From Desulfovibrionaceae bacterium (lineage in GTDB: Bacteria > Desulfobacterota > Desulfovibrionia > Desulfovibrionales > Desulfovibrionaceae): a DNA stretch of 62,191 nt. Shown here in pieces: positions 40,971-52,248 of the stretch. The first letter of the stretch is position 1; each line of letters opens with the position of its first letter. The position numbers and the translations under genes were made by a program. Location: contig JACCQI010000019.1 of the NCBI GenBank assembly GCA_015709315.1, positions 1 to 62,191 of the forward strand, written 5' to 3'. Below the pieces are notes generated by a model. That model worked only from the letters and a program-made list of their open reading frames with translations. It made no database searches and was not told the origin of the DNA.

Positions 40971-42140
40971 ATGTTTCTGAAAGTGAACAGAGATGAAATC
41001 ATCGAAGGACTCCAGAAGTCGGCCAATATCATCCCGGCCAAAACGGGAGCCGCCTTCCTTCGCACCATATGGCTGCAGTGCGAGGACGGAAACCTGAACG
41101 TGATGTCCACCGACTCGAACCTCGAGTTCATGGGTTCCTACCCGGCCGCCATCGAGGGCGAAGGGTTGGCCGGCGTCCAGGGCCGCGCCTTCTATGATCT
41201 GGTCAAGCAGCTCCGTTCCGACCAGGGCGAACTCACCATCCGCACGGACGACGAGAACCAGAACGTGCTGGTGGAGCAGAAGACCAGGAAGTACAAGTTC
41301 CCGGTCAACGACCCGGAGTGGTTCCAGAAGTTTTCGACCTTCCCGGAAGACGCCACCGTGTTCTGGTCCGGCGATTTCCTGCACGAGATCATCGAGAAGA
41401 TATCGTTCTGCATCTCCGACGAGGACTCCATGGAGGCCATCGCCTGCATCTACATGGTGCCCCGCGACAAGATGGGCGTGAAGACCGTGGAGGTCTGCGG
41501 CTTGAACGGCCACCAGTTCGCCATGCTCGATTTCGTCAATGACGACATCTTCGCCATGCTCCCGGAAGAGGGCGTGCTCATCCAGAAAAAATACCTGACG
41601 GAGCTGAAGAAGTGGCTGACCGCGGACGAGATCGAACTGGCCATCTCCAACAAGCGGCTGTTCTTCCGCACCGGCGACAAACGCGAGACCTTTACCCTGC
41701 CACTGTCCTACTACCAATATCCGAACTACAACAATTTCATGGCCAAGCTGAACGACCCGGACGTTTCCACCCTGGAAGTGAACAGGCTGGACCTGATGGA
41801 CGCCCTGTCCCGCGTGGCCCTGTTCAACACCGATTCCAACCGTTGCGCGTATTTCTCCTTTGCGGGCACCGAGGTCACGGTTTCGGCGCAGGGCCAGGAA
41901 ACGGGCACGGCCAGGGAATCCATCGACGCCGCCTTCACCGGCGAAATGACCCGGATCGCCTTCCCGACCCGGAACCTGATCGAGATACTCAACCACTTCA
42001 ACTCCGACACCGTGAAGTTCACGCTCACGGGAACCGAGGCGCCCTGCGGACTGACCGGGGCGGACGACAAGAACTACAATGTGATCGTCATGCCGATGAT
42101 GATCCAGGAAGAGACTTATTATACCGAGGAAAATGCATAG
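40971..42140 (+). CDS. dnaN: DNA polymerase III beta subunit (sliding clamp)
   Basis: The 389-residue clamp has three repeated domains: N-terminal LKVNRDEIIEGLQKSANIIPAKT, a middle domain and a C-terminal domain with the end NYNVIVMPMM in place of the usual YV-PMRL. The AAGGAGATATTTTTT site precedes ATG. A 147-bp gap after dnaA probably contains a separate promoter. The stop is directly followed by gyrB. Confidence 0.94.
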   Translation: MFLKVNRDEIIEGLQKSANIIPAKTGAAFLRTIWLQCEDGNLNVMSTDSNLEFMGSYPAAIEGEGLAGVQGRAFYDLVKQLRSDQGELTIRTDDENQNVLVEQKTRKYKFPVNDPEWFQKFSTFPEDATVFWSGDFLHEIIEKISFCISDEDSMEAIACIYMVPRDKMGVKTVEVCGLNGHQFAMLDFVNDDIFAMLPEEGVLIQKKYLTELKKWLTADEIELAISNKRLFFRTGDKRETFTLPLSYYQYPNYNNFMAKLNDPDVSTLEVNRLDLMDALSRVALFNTDSNRCAYFSFAGTEVTVSAQGQETGTARESIDAAFTGEMTRIAFPTRNLIEILNHFNSDTVKFTLTGTEAPCGLTGADDKNYNVIVMPMMIQEETYYTEENA

Positions 42141-44537
<2,397 letters not shown>

Positions 44538-44552
44538 GTTTGGGGCGAATGA

Positions 44553-47000
44553 ATGAATAATACCATCACCATCGAAAGCGAACTCAAGAAAAGCTACCTT
44601 GAGTACTCCCTGTCGGTCATCATCGGGCGCGCCATCCCGGATGTGCGCGACGGGCTGAAGCCCGTCCACCGCCGCATCCTCTACGCCATGCATGACCTGG
44701 GCAACTATTACAACCGGGCCTACAAGAAATCCGCGCGCGTGGTCGGCGACGTCATCGGTAAGTACCACCCGCACGGCGACTCGGCCGTGTACGACGCCCT
44801 GGTCCGCATGGCCCAGGACTTCTCCATGCGCGACATGCTTGTGGACGGCCAGGGCAACTTCGGTTCCATCGACGGCGACTCCGCCGCCGCCATGCGATAC
44901 ACCGAAGTCCGCATGGCCAGGCTCTGCTCGGAGTTCCTCGGCGACATCGAGAAGAACACCGTCGACTTCATACCCAACTACGACAACACCATGCAGGAGC
45001 CGTCGGTCCTTCCCACCAAGGTCCCGAACCTGCTCCTGAACGGCACTACCGGCATCGCGGTGGGCATGGCCACCAACATTCCGCCCCACAACCTGGGCGA
45101 GCTTATCGACGGTTCCGTCCACCTGCTGGACAAGCCGGACTGCACCATCGAGTCGCTGATGAAGCGGGTCAAGGGCCCGGACTTCCCCACCGGCGGCACC
45201 GTCTTCGGCGGCCAGGGGCTGGTGGACGCCTATACCACCGGGCGCGGCTCCATCAAGATCCGGGGCGTGGTCGAGATCGAGGAGGCCCGCCGGGGCCACA
45301 AGGAAGCCATCGTCATCCGGGAGATTCCCTACGCGCTGAACAAGTCCACCCTGGTGGAAAAGATCGCGGCCCTGATCCACGAGAAGAAGATCGAGGGCGT
45401 GTCCGACCTGCGCGACGAATCCGACCGCAAGGGCATCCGCATCGTGCTCGACATGAAGCGCGGGGCCATCCCGGACATCATCATCAACTCGCTCTACAAG
45501 TACACGCCGCTGGAGACCAGCTTCGGCATCAACATGATGGCCGTGGTGGGCAAGCGGCCCATGCTGCTCAACCTCAAGGAAGTGCTCGGTCACTTCCTGG
45601 AGCACCGGCGCGAGGTCATCATCCGCCGGACCAAGTTCGACCTCGACAAGTGCGAGAAGCGCGTCCACATCCTGGAAGGCCTGCGGATAGCGTTGGACAA
45701 CATCGACGAAGTGGTCAAGCTGATCCGAGCGTCCAAGACGCCGGAAGAGGCCCGCGACGGCCTGATGGCCCGGTTCGGCCTGTCCGAGATCCAGGCCAAG
45801 GCCATCCTCGACATGCGGTTGCAGAAGCTGACCGGCCTGGAGCACGACAAGCTGCTCGAGGAATTGGCCGACCTGATGAAAAAGATCGAGTACTTCAAGT
45901 CCATCCTGGAAAACGACGAGGTGCTCAAGGGCGTCATCCGCGACGAACTCAAGGAGATCAAGCAGAACTACGCCACCCCGCGCAAATCCGAGCTGCTCAA
46001 GGCGGACCTGGATTCCATCGACATCGAAGACCTTATCCCGGACGAGGAGACGGTCATCACCCTGTCGCGCCGGGGCTACATCAAGCGCACGCCGCTTTCC
46101 AACTACACGGCCCAGCGGCGGGGCGGAAAGGGCATCGCGGGCGTGCAGACCGGCGACGGCGACTTCATCCACACCTTCATGCTGACCACCAACCACCAGC
46201 ATCTGGTGCTGTTCACGAACCTCGGTAAGATGTTCAAGATCAAGGTCCATCAGGTGCCCGAGGGGTCGCGCTACGCCAAGGGCGGCCACGTGAACAACCT
46301 GCTGCCCTTGGAAAAGGAGGAGAACATCGCCACCTGCCTGTCCCTGCGCGAGTTCCAGGACGACCGCTTCTTCCTGTTCGTGACCCGCAAGGGCATGATA
46401 AAGCGGTCCTCCATCGGGCTGTACGGCAACTGCCGGTCCACCGGCATCCGGGCCGTGAACCTGCGCGACGGCGACGAGCTGATGACCGTGCGCGAGCTTG
46501 ACCCGGACGTGGATTGCATCCTGGCCAGCCGCGAAGGCTCGGCCATCCGGTTCAACATCAACGACGCCCGGCCCATGGGCCGCGCCACGGCAGGCGTCAA
46601 GGGCATGGCCCTTAGGCCCAACGACGAGGTCGTGGCCTGCGTGGTCACCGGCGACACCGAGCGCGACCAGTTGCTCACGGTCTCGGAAGGGGGCTTCGGC
46701 AAGCGCACCTCCATCGACCAGTACCGGGTCCAGACGCGCGGCGGCAAGGGCATCCTGAACATGCGCCTGACCAACAAGACCGGCAAGGTCATCGGCGCGC
46801 GCATGGTCAACGAGAGCGACGACGTCATCCTGCTCACCTCGCAGAACAAGGTCATCCGCATGTCCGTGTCCGAGGTCAGCCGGACCAGGGGCCGCGCCAC
46901 CCAGGGCGTCCGCCTGGTGCGTATGGACGACGACAACAAGGTGGTCGGTTTCGACCTTGTCATGGACGATGACGAGGAATTGAAAGACAACAATTCCTAG
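44553..47000 (+). CDS. gyrA: DNA gyrase subunit A
   Basis: The 815-residue subunit has the breakage-reunion domain with [43 protein letters not shown] (quinolone region) and the catalytic Tyr in [10 protein letters not shown]. The C-terminal beta-pinwheel with the GyrA box QRRGGKG marks gyrase and excludes topoisomerase IV. The tail is acidic. The usual Ser and Asp of the quinolone-resistance region are kept as HGDSAVYDA. Confidence 0.97.
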   Translation: MNNTITIESELKKSYLEYSLSVIIGRAIPDVRDGLKPVHRRILYAMHDLGNYYNRAYKKSARVVGDVIGKYHPHGDSAVYDALVRMAQDFSMRDMLVDGQGNFGSIDGDSAAAMRYTEVRMARLCSEFLGDIEKNTVDFIPNYDNTMQEPSVLPTKVPNLLLNGTTGIAVGMATNIPPHNLGELIDGSVHLLDKPDCTIESLMKRVKGPDFPTGGTVFGGQGLVDAYTTGRGSIKIRGVVEIEEARRGHKEAIVIREIPYALNKSTLVEKIAALIHEKKIEGVSDLRDESDRKGIRIVLDMKRGAIPDIIINSLYKYTPLETSFGINMMAVVGKRPMLLNLKEVLGHFLEHRREVIIRRTKFDLDKCEKRVHILEGLRIALDNIDEVVKLIRASKTPEEARDGLMARFGLSEIQAKAILDMRLQKLTGLEHDKLLEELADLMKKIEYFKSILENDEVLKGVIRDELKEIKQNYATPRKSELLKADLDSIDIEDLIPDEETVITLSRRGYIKRTPLSNYTAQRRGGKGIAGVQTGDGDFIHTFMLTTNHQHLVLFTNLGKMFKIKVHQVPEGSRYAKGGHVNNLLPLEKEENIATCLSLREFQDDRFFLFVTRKGMIKRSSIGLYGNCRSTGIRAVNLRDGDELMTVRELDPDVDCILASREGSAIRFNINDARPMGRATAGVKGMALRPNDEVVACVVTGDTERDQLLTVSEGGFGKRTSIDQYRVQTRGGKGILNMRLTNKTGKVIGARMVNESDDVILLTSQNKVIRMSVSEVSRTRGRATQGVRLVRMDDDNKVVGFDLVMDDDEELKDNNS

Positions 47001-47007
47001 GACTTAG

Positions 47008-47841
47008 ATGAAACGGTTAGTGCTGTTTACATTGCTGGCCGCGGCGATGACCGTCGTCGCGGCCTGCTCGTCCGATTCCTCGCCGGGCCGCGAGGACATC
47101 GAGCGGGCGCGTTCGTCCTATTCCAAGGGGTTCTACCTCGAGGCGGAAAAGGACTACGAGCGCTACCTGCAGATAGAGCCGCAGGGCGAGCACCGCAAGG
47201 AGGCGTGGGACCGGCTCAGCGAGATCGCGGTGTCCATCAAGGGCGACTACGACCGCGCCGTGGTCCTGCTGGAAGCCATGTACCTGGAACTGGGCGAGGA
47301 CCCGGACGAGGCGTGGAAGATCATGTTCCAGTTGGGCGATGTCTACGCCGAGCTGGGCAACCGCGCCAAGGCCATAGAGTCCTTCGAGAAATGCCTGGTT
47401 CACGCCGAGGACAACCCGGAGCACGCGTACAGGACGCAGTTGCGGATGGCCCGGCTGTATCGGGACATGGGCAGCTACGACCTGGTGGCCTCCACCCTGG
47501 AAAACTGCGCCGATTCGGCGACCGAGCCGGAGGTCAAGGCCCGCTGCCTGTACGAGCTGGCCCAGAGCTACAGCATCATTTCCGGCTGGAACCAGGCCAA
47601 GAAGGCCCTGGAGGAGTTGCTGGCCATACAGGGGCTGTCCGAGGAAACCCACGCCCTGGCCGTGTTCCTGCTGGCCGACATCTACGAGCACGAGCGGGAC
47701 TATCGCAAGACCCGCGAGCTGCTGGGATCCATCCTGAGCACATACCCCAACCCCAAGGTGGTGGAATCGCGGCTGGGCAGCCTGCCGGACGTTGCGCCGG
47801 AGCCCATTCCCCTGGTTCCCCCGCCTTCCGAGCAGCCATGA
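47008..47841 (+). CDS. TPR-repeat lipoprotein
   Basis: The 277-residue protein has a lipoprotein signal (lipobox VAAC, Cys 20) and about five tetratricopeptide-like repeats from 35 to 245. Examples are RSSYSKGFYLEAEKDYERYL and MFQLGDVYAELGNRAKAIESFEKCL. It ends in a Pro-rich tail. Such proteins scaffold envelope complexes, BamD-like in layout. It overlaps the phosphatase gene by four bases (ATGA) and follows gyrA by 7 bp. Confidence 0.85.
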   Translation: MKRLVLFTLLAAAMTVVAACSSDSSPGREDIERARSSYSKGFYLEAEKDYERYLQIEPQGEHRKEAWDRLSEIAVSIKGDYDRAVVLLEAMYLELGEDPDEAWKIMFQLGDVYAELGNRAKAIESFEKCLVHAEDNPEHAYRTQLRMARLYRDMGSYDLVASTLENCADSATEPEVKARCLYELAQSYSIISGWNQAKKALEELLAIQGLSEETHALAVFLLADIYEHERDYRKTRELLGSILSTYPNPKVVESRLGSLPDVAPEPIPLVPPPSEQP

Positions 47842-48464
47842 CCGCATTTTTCTGCCTGCGCCACGGAATGACCGACTGGAACAGGGAACACCGCATACAG
47901 GGGCGCACCGACACCGCGCTCAACGACGAGGGCCGCGAACAGGCCCGGAACTGGGCCGAGGCGCTGGCCGGGGCCGGATTCGACCTGATCGTGACCAGCG
48001 GGCTGGCCCGCGCCCGGGAAACCGGGGCCATCCTCAACCAGGTGCTGAACCTGCCCATGGTCGAGGACGCCCGGCTCAACGAGCAGGACTGGGGCAATTG
48101 GACCGGCCTGACCCGCAAGGAATTGGCGAAAAAAGGGAAGCTATTGAATCAGCAGGAGAAAAAGGGGTTCGACTTCAGGCCGGAGGGCGGCGAGAGCCGC
48201 AACGAGATGCTGGATCGCGCCTGTGACGCCTTCATCGACCTGTCCGGGGAGCATCCCGGCAAGTCCGTGCTGGTGGTGACCCACAACGGGGTGTTGCGGT
48301 GTTTGGCCCACGCCCTGTCCGGGTCGGACTATTTGCCCGGCGACCCGGACCCGATCATGCCGGGCCGGCTGCACCGCTTCGAATGCGCCGAACTGGAGCT
48401 GGCCCTGGGCGAGCTGAACGTGGCGTTCGCACGCCCAGGCGGTTCGGGCGAAGCCACGGAATAA
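47838..48464 (+). CDS. Histidine-phosphatase-superfamily protein
   Basis: The 208-residue protein has the phosphoglycerate-mutase-like catalytic LRHGMTDWN (His 9), an RIQGRTDTALNDEGREQA segment, SGLARARETG, a Glu in LNEQDWGNWTG and a second His in VVTHNGVLR. Members include alpha-ribazole phosphatase (CobC), sugar-phosphate phosphatases and SixA-like proteins; this one looks most like the phosphatase branch, with no mutase insert. It is co-translated with the TPR lipoprotein. Confidence 0.87.
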   Translation: MTAFFCLRHGMTDWNREHRIQGRTDTALNDEGREQARNWAEALAGAGFDLIVTSGLARARETGAILNQVLNLPMVEDARLNEQDWGNWTGLTRKELAKKGKLLNQQEKKGFDFRPEGGESRNEMLDRACDAFIDLSGEHPGKSVLVVTHNGVLRCLAHALSGSDYLPGDPDPIMPGRLHRFECAELELALGELNVAFARPGGSGEATE

Positions 48465-48474
48465 GGGGAACCGG

Positions 48475-48633
48475 CTAGCCGAGCCGGCTGATGCCCACGC
48501 TCATGACCATGGCCATGGTGATCCAGAGCGCGGTCTTGACCGTTCGGACGGACCGGGGAATCCTTGCCTGGACGGCTTCGGTGAGGCCGTGGGTGGAGTC
48601 TTCCGGCCGAAACAGATAGGTCAGGTAGGACAT
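48475..48633 (-). CDS. 52-residue membrane micro-protein, LysR-linked (left)
   Basis: MSYLTYLFRPEDSTHGLTEA... is a 52-codon frame with AAGGAG 8 bp before the ATG. A basic stretch (ARIPRSVRTVK, about 23-33) precedes one hydrophobic helix (TALWITMAMVMSVGISRL). It is divergent from the LysR gene at 48924 and separated by a 290-bp region containing a LysR-type binding motif, so it is a likely target of that regulator. Function unknown. It mirrors the micro-protein at 50894. Confidence 0.65.
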   Translation of the reverse strand: MSYLTYLFRPEDSTHGLTEAVQARIPRSVRTVKTALWITMAMVMSVGISRLG

Positions 48634-48724
48634 GGGTGGCTCCTTGTATCGGGTTCGTTGTCCGCTGATTTCCTAGTAGGGAAAAGCGGGGCCGAAGGTC
48701 CAATAAAGATGCCTGAGACTATCC

Positions 48725-48739
48725 ATAAGGATTTCTTAT
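48725..48739. promoter_or_regulatory. LysR-type (T-N11-A) binding motif
   Basis: ATAAGGATTTCTTAT is a perfect ATAAG-N5-CTTAT palindrome with the T-N11-A spacing typical of LysR boxes. It lies between the divergent micro-protein and LysR genes. Confidence 0.65.
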
Positions 48740-48822
48740 GAAAGGGCTGTAAAGGCCGTTGCGCGGGCAGGGCCGCGGTTTCCCGTTTTCCACGCATCCA
48801 GCCTTTTCCGCAGGGAAACCCT

Positions 48823-48876
48823 ATGCCGGGCGACGGCCAATACGGGGTTACTGGCGCATCCCCTGACGCCCGGCAT
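48823..48876. promoter_or_regulatory. 10-bp inverted repeat upstream of LysR gene
   Basis: ATGCCGGGCG (48823-48832) and CGCCCGGCAT (48867-48876) pair perfectly around a 34-nt loop. It falls in the LysR leader. Whether it is an operator, an RNA hairpin or a repeat is unclear. Confidence 0.4.
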
Positions 48877-48923
48877 CAGCGATCCTGATTGATAACCGGC
48901 CCCTGTCCGGGTATGTACGGCTC

Positions 48924-49805
48924 ATGGAACTCTATCAGCTCAGAACCTTCGTGGCCGTGGCCGAGGAGGGCAATTTCACCCGTGCCGGCAAGCGCGTCCA
49001 CGCCACCCAGCCCGCGGTCAGCGCGCACATCAAGGCCCTTGAGGAAGAGCTGGGCGTCCGGCTGTTCGACCGGGTGCCGCGCGGCGTGGAGCTGACCCAG
49101 GCCGGTGCCGAACTGGTCCAGGACGCCATCGAGGTGCTGTCCGCGGCCAACGGACTGGCCGCCAAGGCCGTGACCCTCGGCGCCGAGGTTGCGGGCAAGG
49201 TCTCCCTGGGGCTGTGTACCGACCCGGATTACCTCCGGGTGACGGCCCTGCTGGCCGAGATCGAAAAACGGTTTCCCCGGCTCAATCTTTCCCTGGCCCA
49301 ATTCCCTTCGCGGGTCATCCTCAAGGAAATCCGCGCCCACAATCTGGACGCGGGCTTCGTGTTTTCCGGCAACCCCTACGGGGATCTGGAGGTCATCACC
49401 CTGGCCCGGCCGTCCTACGTCATCATCGGCGCGGCCAGATACCGCGAGCAGCTCGAGTCCGAAGACACGGCCCCGCTTTCCGAATACACCTGGATCATGC
49501 CCACCACGGACTGCGCCATCAGGGAGTTGCAGCTCGACCTGTTCAACCGGCACAACATCGTGCCCGCCCGGACCATCGGCGCGGATTCGGAAGAGGTCAT
49601 CCGGCCCCTGATACTGGAAGGAAAGGCGCTCGGCCTGGTGCGCGCGGACGAGGCCGGGGGCATGGTCGAGTCCGGCCGGGCCGTGGAATGCGCGGCCCTG
49701 GGCCGCCACTTCGTGGAATTGCGGTTCGCCTACCGCAAGGGCGAGGCCGACGACCCGTCCCTGGCCGCGCTCATCGAGATCGTGCGCGCCGCCTGGGAGG
49801 AGTAG
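48924..49805 (+). CDS. LysR-family transcriptional regulator (left paralogue)
   Basis: The 293-residue protein has a LysR winged helix (MELYQLRTFVAVAEEGNFTRAGKRVHATQPAVSAHIKALEEELG, 1-45) and a periplasmic-binding-like effector domain (about 90-290; VSLGLCTDPDYLRVTALL). It shares the start MELYQL, the HTH and much of the effector pattern with the convergent regulator at 49827-50720, so they look like paralogues. The start has no strong ribosome site but matches the family N-terminus. Confidence 0.9.
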   Translation: MELYQLRTFVAVAEEGNFTRAGKRVHATQPAVSAHIKALEEELGVRLFDRVPRGVELTQAGAELVQDAIEVLSAANGLAAKAVTLGAEVAGKVSLGLCTDPDYLRVTALLAEIEKRFPRLNLSLAQFPSRVILKEIRAHNLDAGFVFSGNPYGDLEVITLARPSYVIIGAARYREQLESEDTAPLSEYTWIMPTTDCAIRELQLDLFNRHNIVPARTIGADSEEVIRPLILEGKALGLVRADEAGGMVESGRAVECAALGRHFVELRFAYRKGEADDPSLAALIEIVRAAWEE

Positions 49806-49826
49806 CCGAACCCGCTGTATCCGCGG

Positions 49827-50720
49827 CTATTGCGGGGCGTTGTCCACACCCCAGGCCCGTTTCACATGTTCGATGACGGCCCGCATGACCGGGTCCTGGT
49901 CGCGCCGCTTCAGGCAGACGAAATTCAGGTCGATGGACAGCTCGTCAAAGGCCATTACGTGAACCTTCCGACCGATGCGGTTGGCCGCCCGGACCTCGTT
50001 GCTGCGAAGGAACGATACGCCCTTTCCCGCCGCCACCAGCACGCGGATGACCTCGTCGCCGTCCACTTCCAACTGGTTGGCGGGCTTGAAGGCGCGGGAC
50101 TGGAAAAACGGTTCGATCAACTGCTGCACCGGGTTGTCGGACGGGTCCATGATCCACGGCAGGTCGGCCAGCGCGGACAATCCCCCCTTGATGCGGTCCT
50201 TCCAGATGTCGGGCACGGCCACGTAGAACTGGGTGGTTTCCAGGGTCACGGCGTCGATCTCCGGGTGCCGCGGCCCGCCGAAGATGAAGCCGCAGTCCAG
50301 GTCGCCGTCGCGCACAGCCCCCTGGACCGAGGTCGAGGCCCGTTGCTGAATCTGCAGGGTCAGCTTGGGGTGCGCCTCGCCCAGAGAGGTGAGCAGGGGC
50401 ACCATGCGCAGGTATTCGGCGTCGGTGTTCAGCCCCATGGACAAGTCGCCCACCAACTCGTCGCCCATGTTGCGCGCCTCGATCTTCAGCTCCCTGGCCG
50501 CCCGGAGCACGTCCTTGGCCTTGTCCCGGAGGCGTTCCCCGGCCTCGGTCAGCCGCATGCCCTTGGGAGTGCGGATGAACAGGCGCGTTTCCAGCTCCTC
50601 CTCCAGCGACTTGATGTGCGCGCTGACCGAAGGCTGGCTGGTGTGCAGCCGCACCGAGGCCCTGGTCAGGTGCCCCTCTTCGGCCACCACCACAAAGGTC
50701 TTGAGTTGGTAAAGTTCCAT
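49827..50720 (-). CDS. LysR-family transcriptional regulator (right paralogue)
   Basis: The 297-residue protein has the LysR HTH (MELYQLKTFVVVAEEGHLTRASVRLHTSQPSVSAHIKSLEEEL) and an effector domain with LSMGLNTDAEYLRMVPLL, parallel to the left paralogue, and a final KRAWGVDN. AAGGAGG lies 10 bp before ATG 50720. It is tail to tail with the left LysR gene (21-bp gap) and head to head with the 54-residue micro-protein gene at 50894. Confidence 0.9.
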   Translation of the reverse strand: MELYQLKTFVVVAEEGHLTRASVRLHTSQPSVSAHIKSLEEELETRLFIRTPKGMRLTEAGERLRDKAKDVLRAARELKIEARNMGDELVGDLSMGLNTDAEYLRMVPLLTSLGEAHPKLTLQIQQRASTSVQGAVRDGDLDCGFIFGGPRHPEIDAVTLETTQFYVAVPDIWKDRIKGGLSALADLPWIMDPSDNPVQQLIEPFFQSRAFKPANQLEVDGDEVIRVLVAAGKGVSFLRSNEVRAANRIGRKVHVMAFDELSIDLNFVCLKRRDQDPVMRAVIEHVKRAWGVDNAPQ

Positions 50721-50736
50721 GGTCGATCAGCCTCCT

Positions 50737-50751
50737 TGATGACGGTCATCA
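50737..50751. promoter_or_regulatory. Inverted repeat near right LysR start
   Basis: TGATGA-CGG-TCATCA is a perfect 6+3+6 palindrome 17 bp upstream of the right LysR start. It is a candidate autoregulatory site. A looser ATCAA...TTGAT pair lies near 50800-50822. Confidence 0.5.
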
Positions 50752-50893
50752 TCATACGTGATTGAGAAACGGATTGTCATCAGAAAAACCGAAGAAGTGT
50801 ATCAAACAAAACAATTGGATTGATTTCGCGGACATCCTTATCTCTGCACTATAGGAAAAGGCCCCCTGGGGACAACGAGCAAGGAGAACGAAC

Positions 50894-51058
50894 ATGAGCA
50901 TGGAAAACGATACCCGTCTGGCCATGTTGCATTTGCAAAACGACGCAAGGGAAACCGGCGTCCGTTCGCCCCGTCGCCGCAACTTCCGGCGTTACCGCCG
51001 CGTTGCCGGTGCGACCCTGACCGCCTTTGCCCTGACCCTGTTCACCCGGGGCGCATAA
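50894..51058 (+). CDS. 54-residue membrane micro-protein, LysR-linked (right)
   Basis: MSMENDTRLAMLHLQNDARE... is a 54-codon frame with AAGGAG 7 bp before the ATG and a perfect 17-bp-stem terminator after it. A strongly basic stretch (RSPRRRNFRRYRR, about 24-36) precedes one hydrophobic helix (VAGATLTAFALTLF). It is head to head with the right LysR gene. The function is unknown; single-helix micro-proteins of this type often modulate a larger membrane partner. Confidence 0.7.
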   Translation: MSMENDTRLAMLHLQNDARETGVRSPRRRNFRRYRRVAGATLTAFALTLFTRGA

Positions 51059-51094
51059 ATTTCCGGGCCGCACGGCCCCATTACCAAGCGGGTT

Positions 51095-51152
51095 AGAGCC
51101 GCTCTTGTCTGGGGATTCTCATCCTTTCCTCTCAGACAAGAGCGGCTCTTTT
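51095..51152 (+). terminator. Strong terminator after the micro-protein gene
   Basis: A perfect 17-bp stem (51095-51111 with 51133-51149) is followed by TTTATTG. It closes the 54-residue protein transcript. Confidence 0.85.
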
Positions 51153-51164
51153 ATTGTGGTCCGG

Positions 51165-51452
51165 CGGCTTGCGATAGCGGGCCGCCTGCACAATTTCCGA
51201 GGGTGACTTTCATCCTCACGTACCGGGTGTACGCTGCGGTGAAAGACTCCCTCGGCGCCCATGCGGGCATTAGATCTTGTACGGCTCGAAGACTCGCCTA
51301 CAATTCACTATAAATGCACATGCGACCCACTCTCCCAAGCCTCGCATCGTGCGTAGGGAAAGGGGAGGAGCTTTGGGCGGGACGTGTGGCTGGGGGGCCC
51401 GCTGTCAGGTGCCTGAAGGTACCTGAATCGCTTGTGGCGGCGTTGTGGGGAG
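51165..51452. ncRNA. Duplicated structured element, copy 1
   Basis: The element shares with copy 2 an identical 28-nt 5' block (51165-51192), an identical 33-nt 3' block (51312-51344), CCCGCTGTC (51398-51406) and a tail around GAATCGCT and TGTGGGGAG. The two blocks can pair with each other over 26 positions (19 matched). Between them is a 7-bp-closed imperfect hairpin (51197-51255) with an internal TCCTC/TGCGG motif, and later an 8-bp hairpin (51406-51425). Strand is unclear. It is bordered by terminators on both sides, so if transcribed it is a separate RNA. Confidence 0.6.
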
Positions 51453-51570
51453 ACTGCGTGGAGGTGTCGATGCGCGGGTAAGGGCGCGCCGATTGATCTT
51501 TTGAGTGGGATTGGAGAACGTGGGCGGCATGCGGTTCAACCGCCGCCCGGTGGACGGGATGGGGAAAAAA

Positions 51571-51598
51571 AGGCTCCGGCTAATTGCCGGAGCCTTTT
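51571..51598 (-). terminator. Terminator of rubrerythrin gene
   Basis: AGGCTCCGGC (51571-51580) pairs with GCCGGAGCCT (51586-51595). On the minus strand seven U residues follow, 18 bp past the rubrerythrin stop; the plus side also has TTTT. Confidence 0.9.
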
Positions 51599-51613
51599 GC
51601 ATGCCGGGGTTGG

Positions 51614-52111
51614 CTAGTCGACCTTGTGGTAGGCCTTGGCGGCCGCGCCGCAGATGGGGCACTTATCGGTAGGTTTGCCATTGTGGGTGTGGCCGCAGAC
51701 CGAGCAGATGTAGAATTCGGCGTCGGCAAAGACGTCCCCGTCCGCTTCGAGCGCCTTGGTGTAGAGGTCGGCGTGGACCTTTTCCGCCTCGTTGGCGAAA
51801 CCGAAATAGCGCAGGGTGGCGTTCTCGCCCTCGGCCTTGGCGTCCTCCATCATCTCGGGATACATCTTCTCGAATTCGTAGGTCTCGCCGGAGATGGCGG
51901 CCTTGAGGTTCTCTTCGGTGGAGCCGATGCCCTTCATCAGCCGCAGGTGGGCGTGGGCGTGGATGGTCTCGGCGGCGGCAGCGGCACGGAACAGCTTGGC
52001 TGCGCCGGGCTTGCCTTCCTTCTCGGCCTGCTCGGCAAAGGCGAGATACTTGCGGTTGGCCTGGGACTCTCCGGCAAAGGCGGCTTTCAGGTTCTCCAAC
52101 GTCTTGGTCAT
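51614..52111 (-). CDS. rbr: Rubrerythrin
   Basis: The 165-residue protein has an N-terminal ferritin-like di-iron four-helix domain (NLKAAFAGESQANRKYLAFAEQAEKEG and AISGETYEFEKMYPEM, with the paired E-x-x-H type ligands) and a C-terminal rubredoxin knuckle CSVCG...CPICG (residues about 136-154). It reduces hydrogen peroxide to water in anaerobes. GGAGAAACGC precedes the ATG. It is a single-gene unit with its own terminator. Confidence 0.95.
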   Translation of the reverse strand: MTKTLENLKAAFAGESQANRKYLAFAEQAEKEGKPGAAKLFRAAAAAETIHAHAHLRLMKGIGSTEENLKAAISGETYEFEKMYPEMMEDAKAEGENATLRYFGFANEAEKVHADLYTKALEADGDVFADAEFYICSVCGHTHNGKPTDKCPICGAAAKAYHKVD

Positions 52112-52170
52112 GATGCGTTTCTCCTTGATTGATGAAAGTTTCGGTCAAAAAGACCGTGATATTCAGTGAA

Positions 52171-52179
52171 TGTGGATAA
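52171..52179 (-). promoter_or_regulatory. Single perfect DnaA box
   Basis: TGTGGATAA is the exact complement of TTATCCACA. It lies 60 bp upstream of the rubrerythrin start, beside an AT-rich stretch. It is isolated, so it may be chance or a DnaA titration/regulatory site. Confidence 0.35.
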
Positions 52180-52195
52180 ACTAGTAATGGTTCCT

Positions 52196-52218
52196 AAAAA
52201 GGAAATCAAGTCCTTTTT
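52196..52218 (-). terminator. A/T-rich hairpin after ftsX
   Basis: AAAAAGGA (52196-52203) pairs perfectly with TCCTTTTT (52211-52218). On the minus strand it lies 30 bp past the ftsX stop and ends in a U-run. The stem is GC-poor, so it may be weak. Confidence 0.5.
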
Positions 52219-52248
52219 CATAATAATCGGGGACCGGCCGCACGGGCG

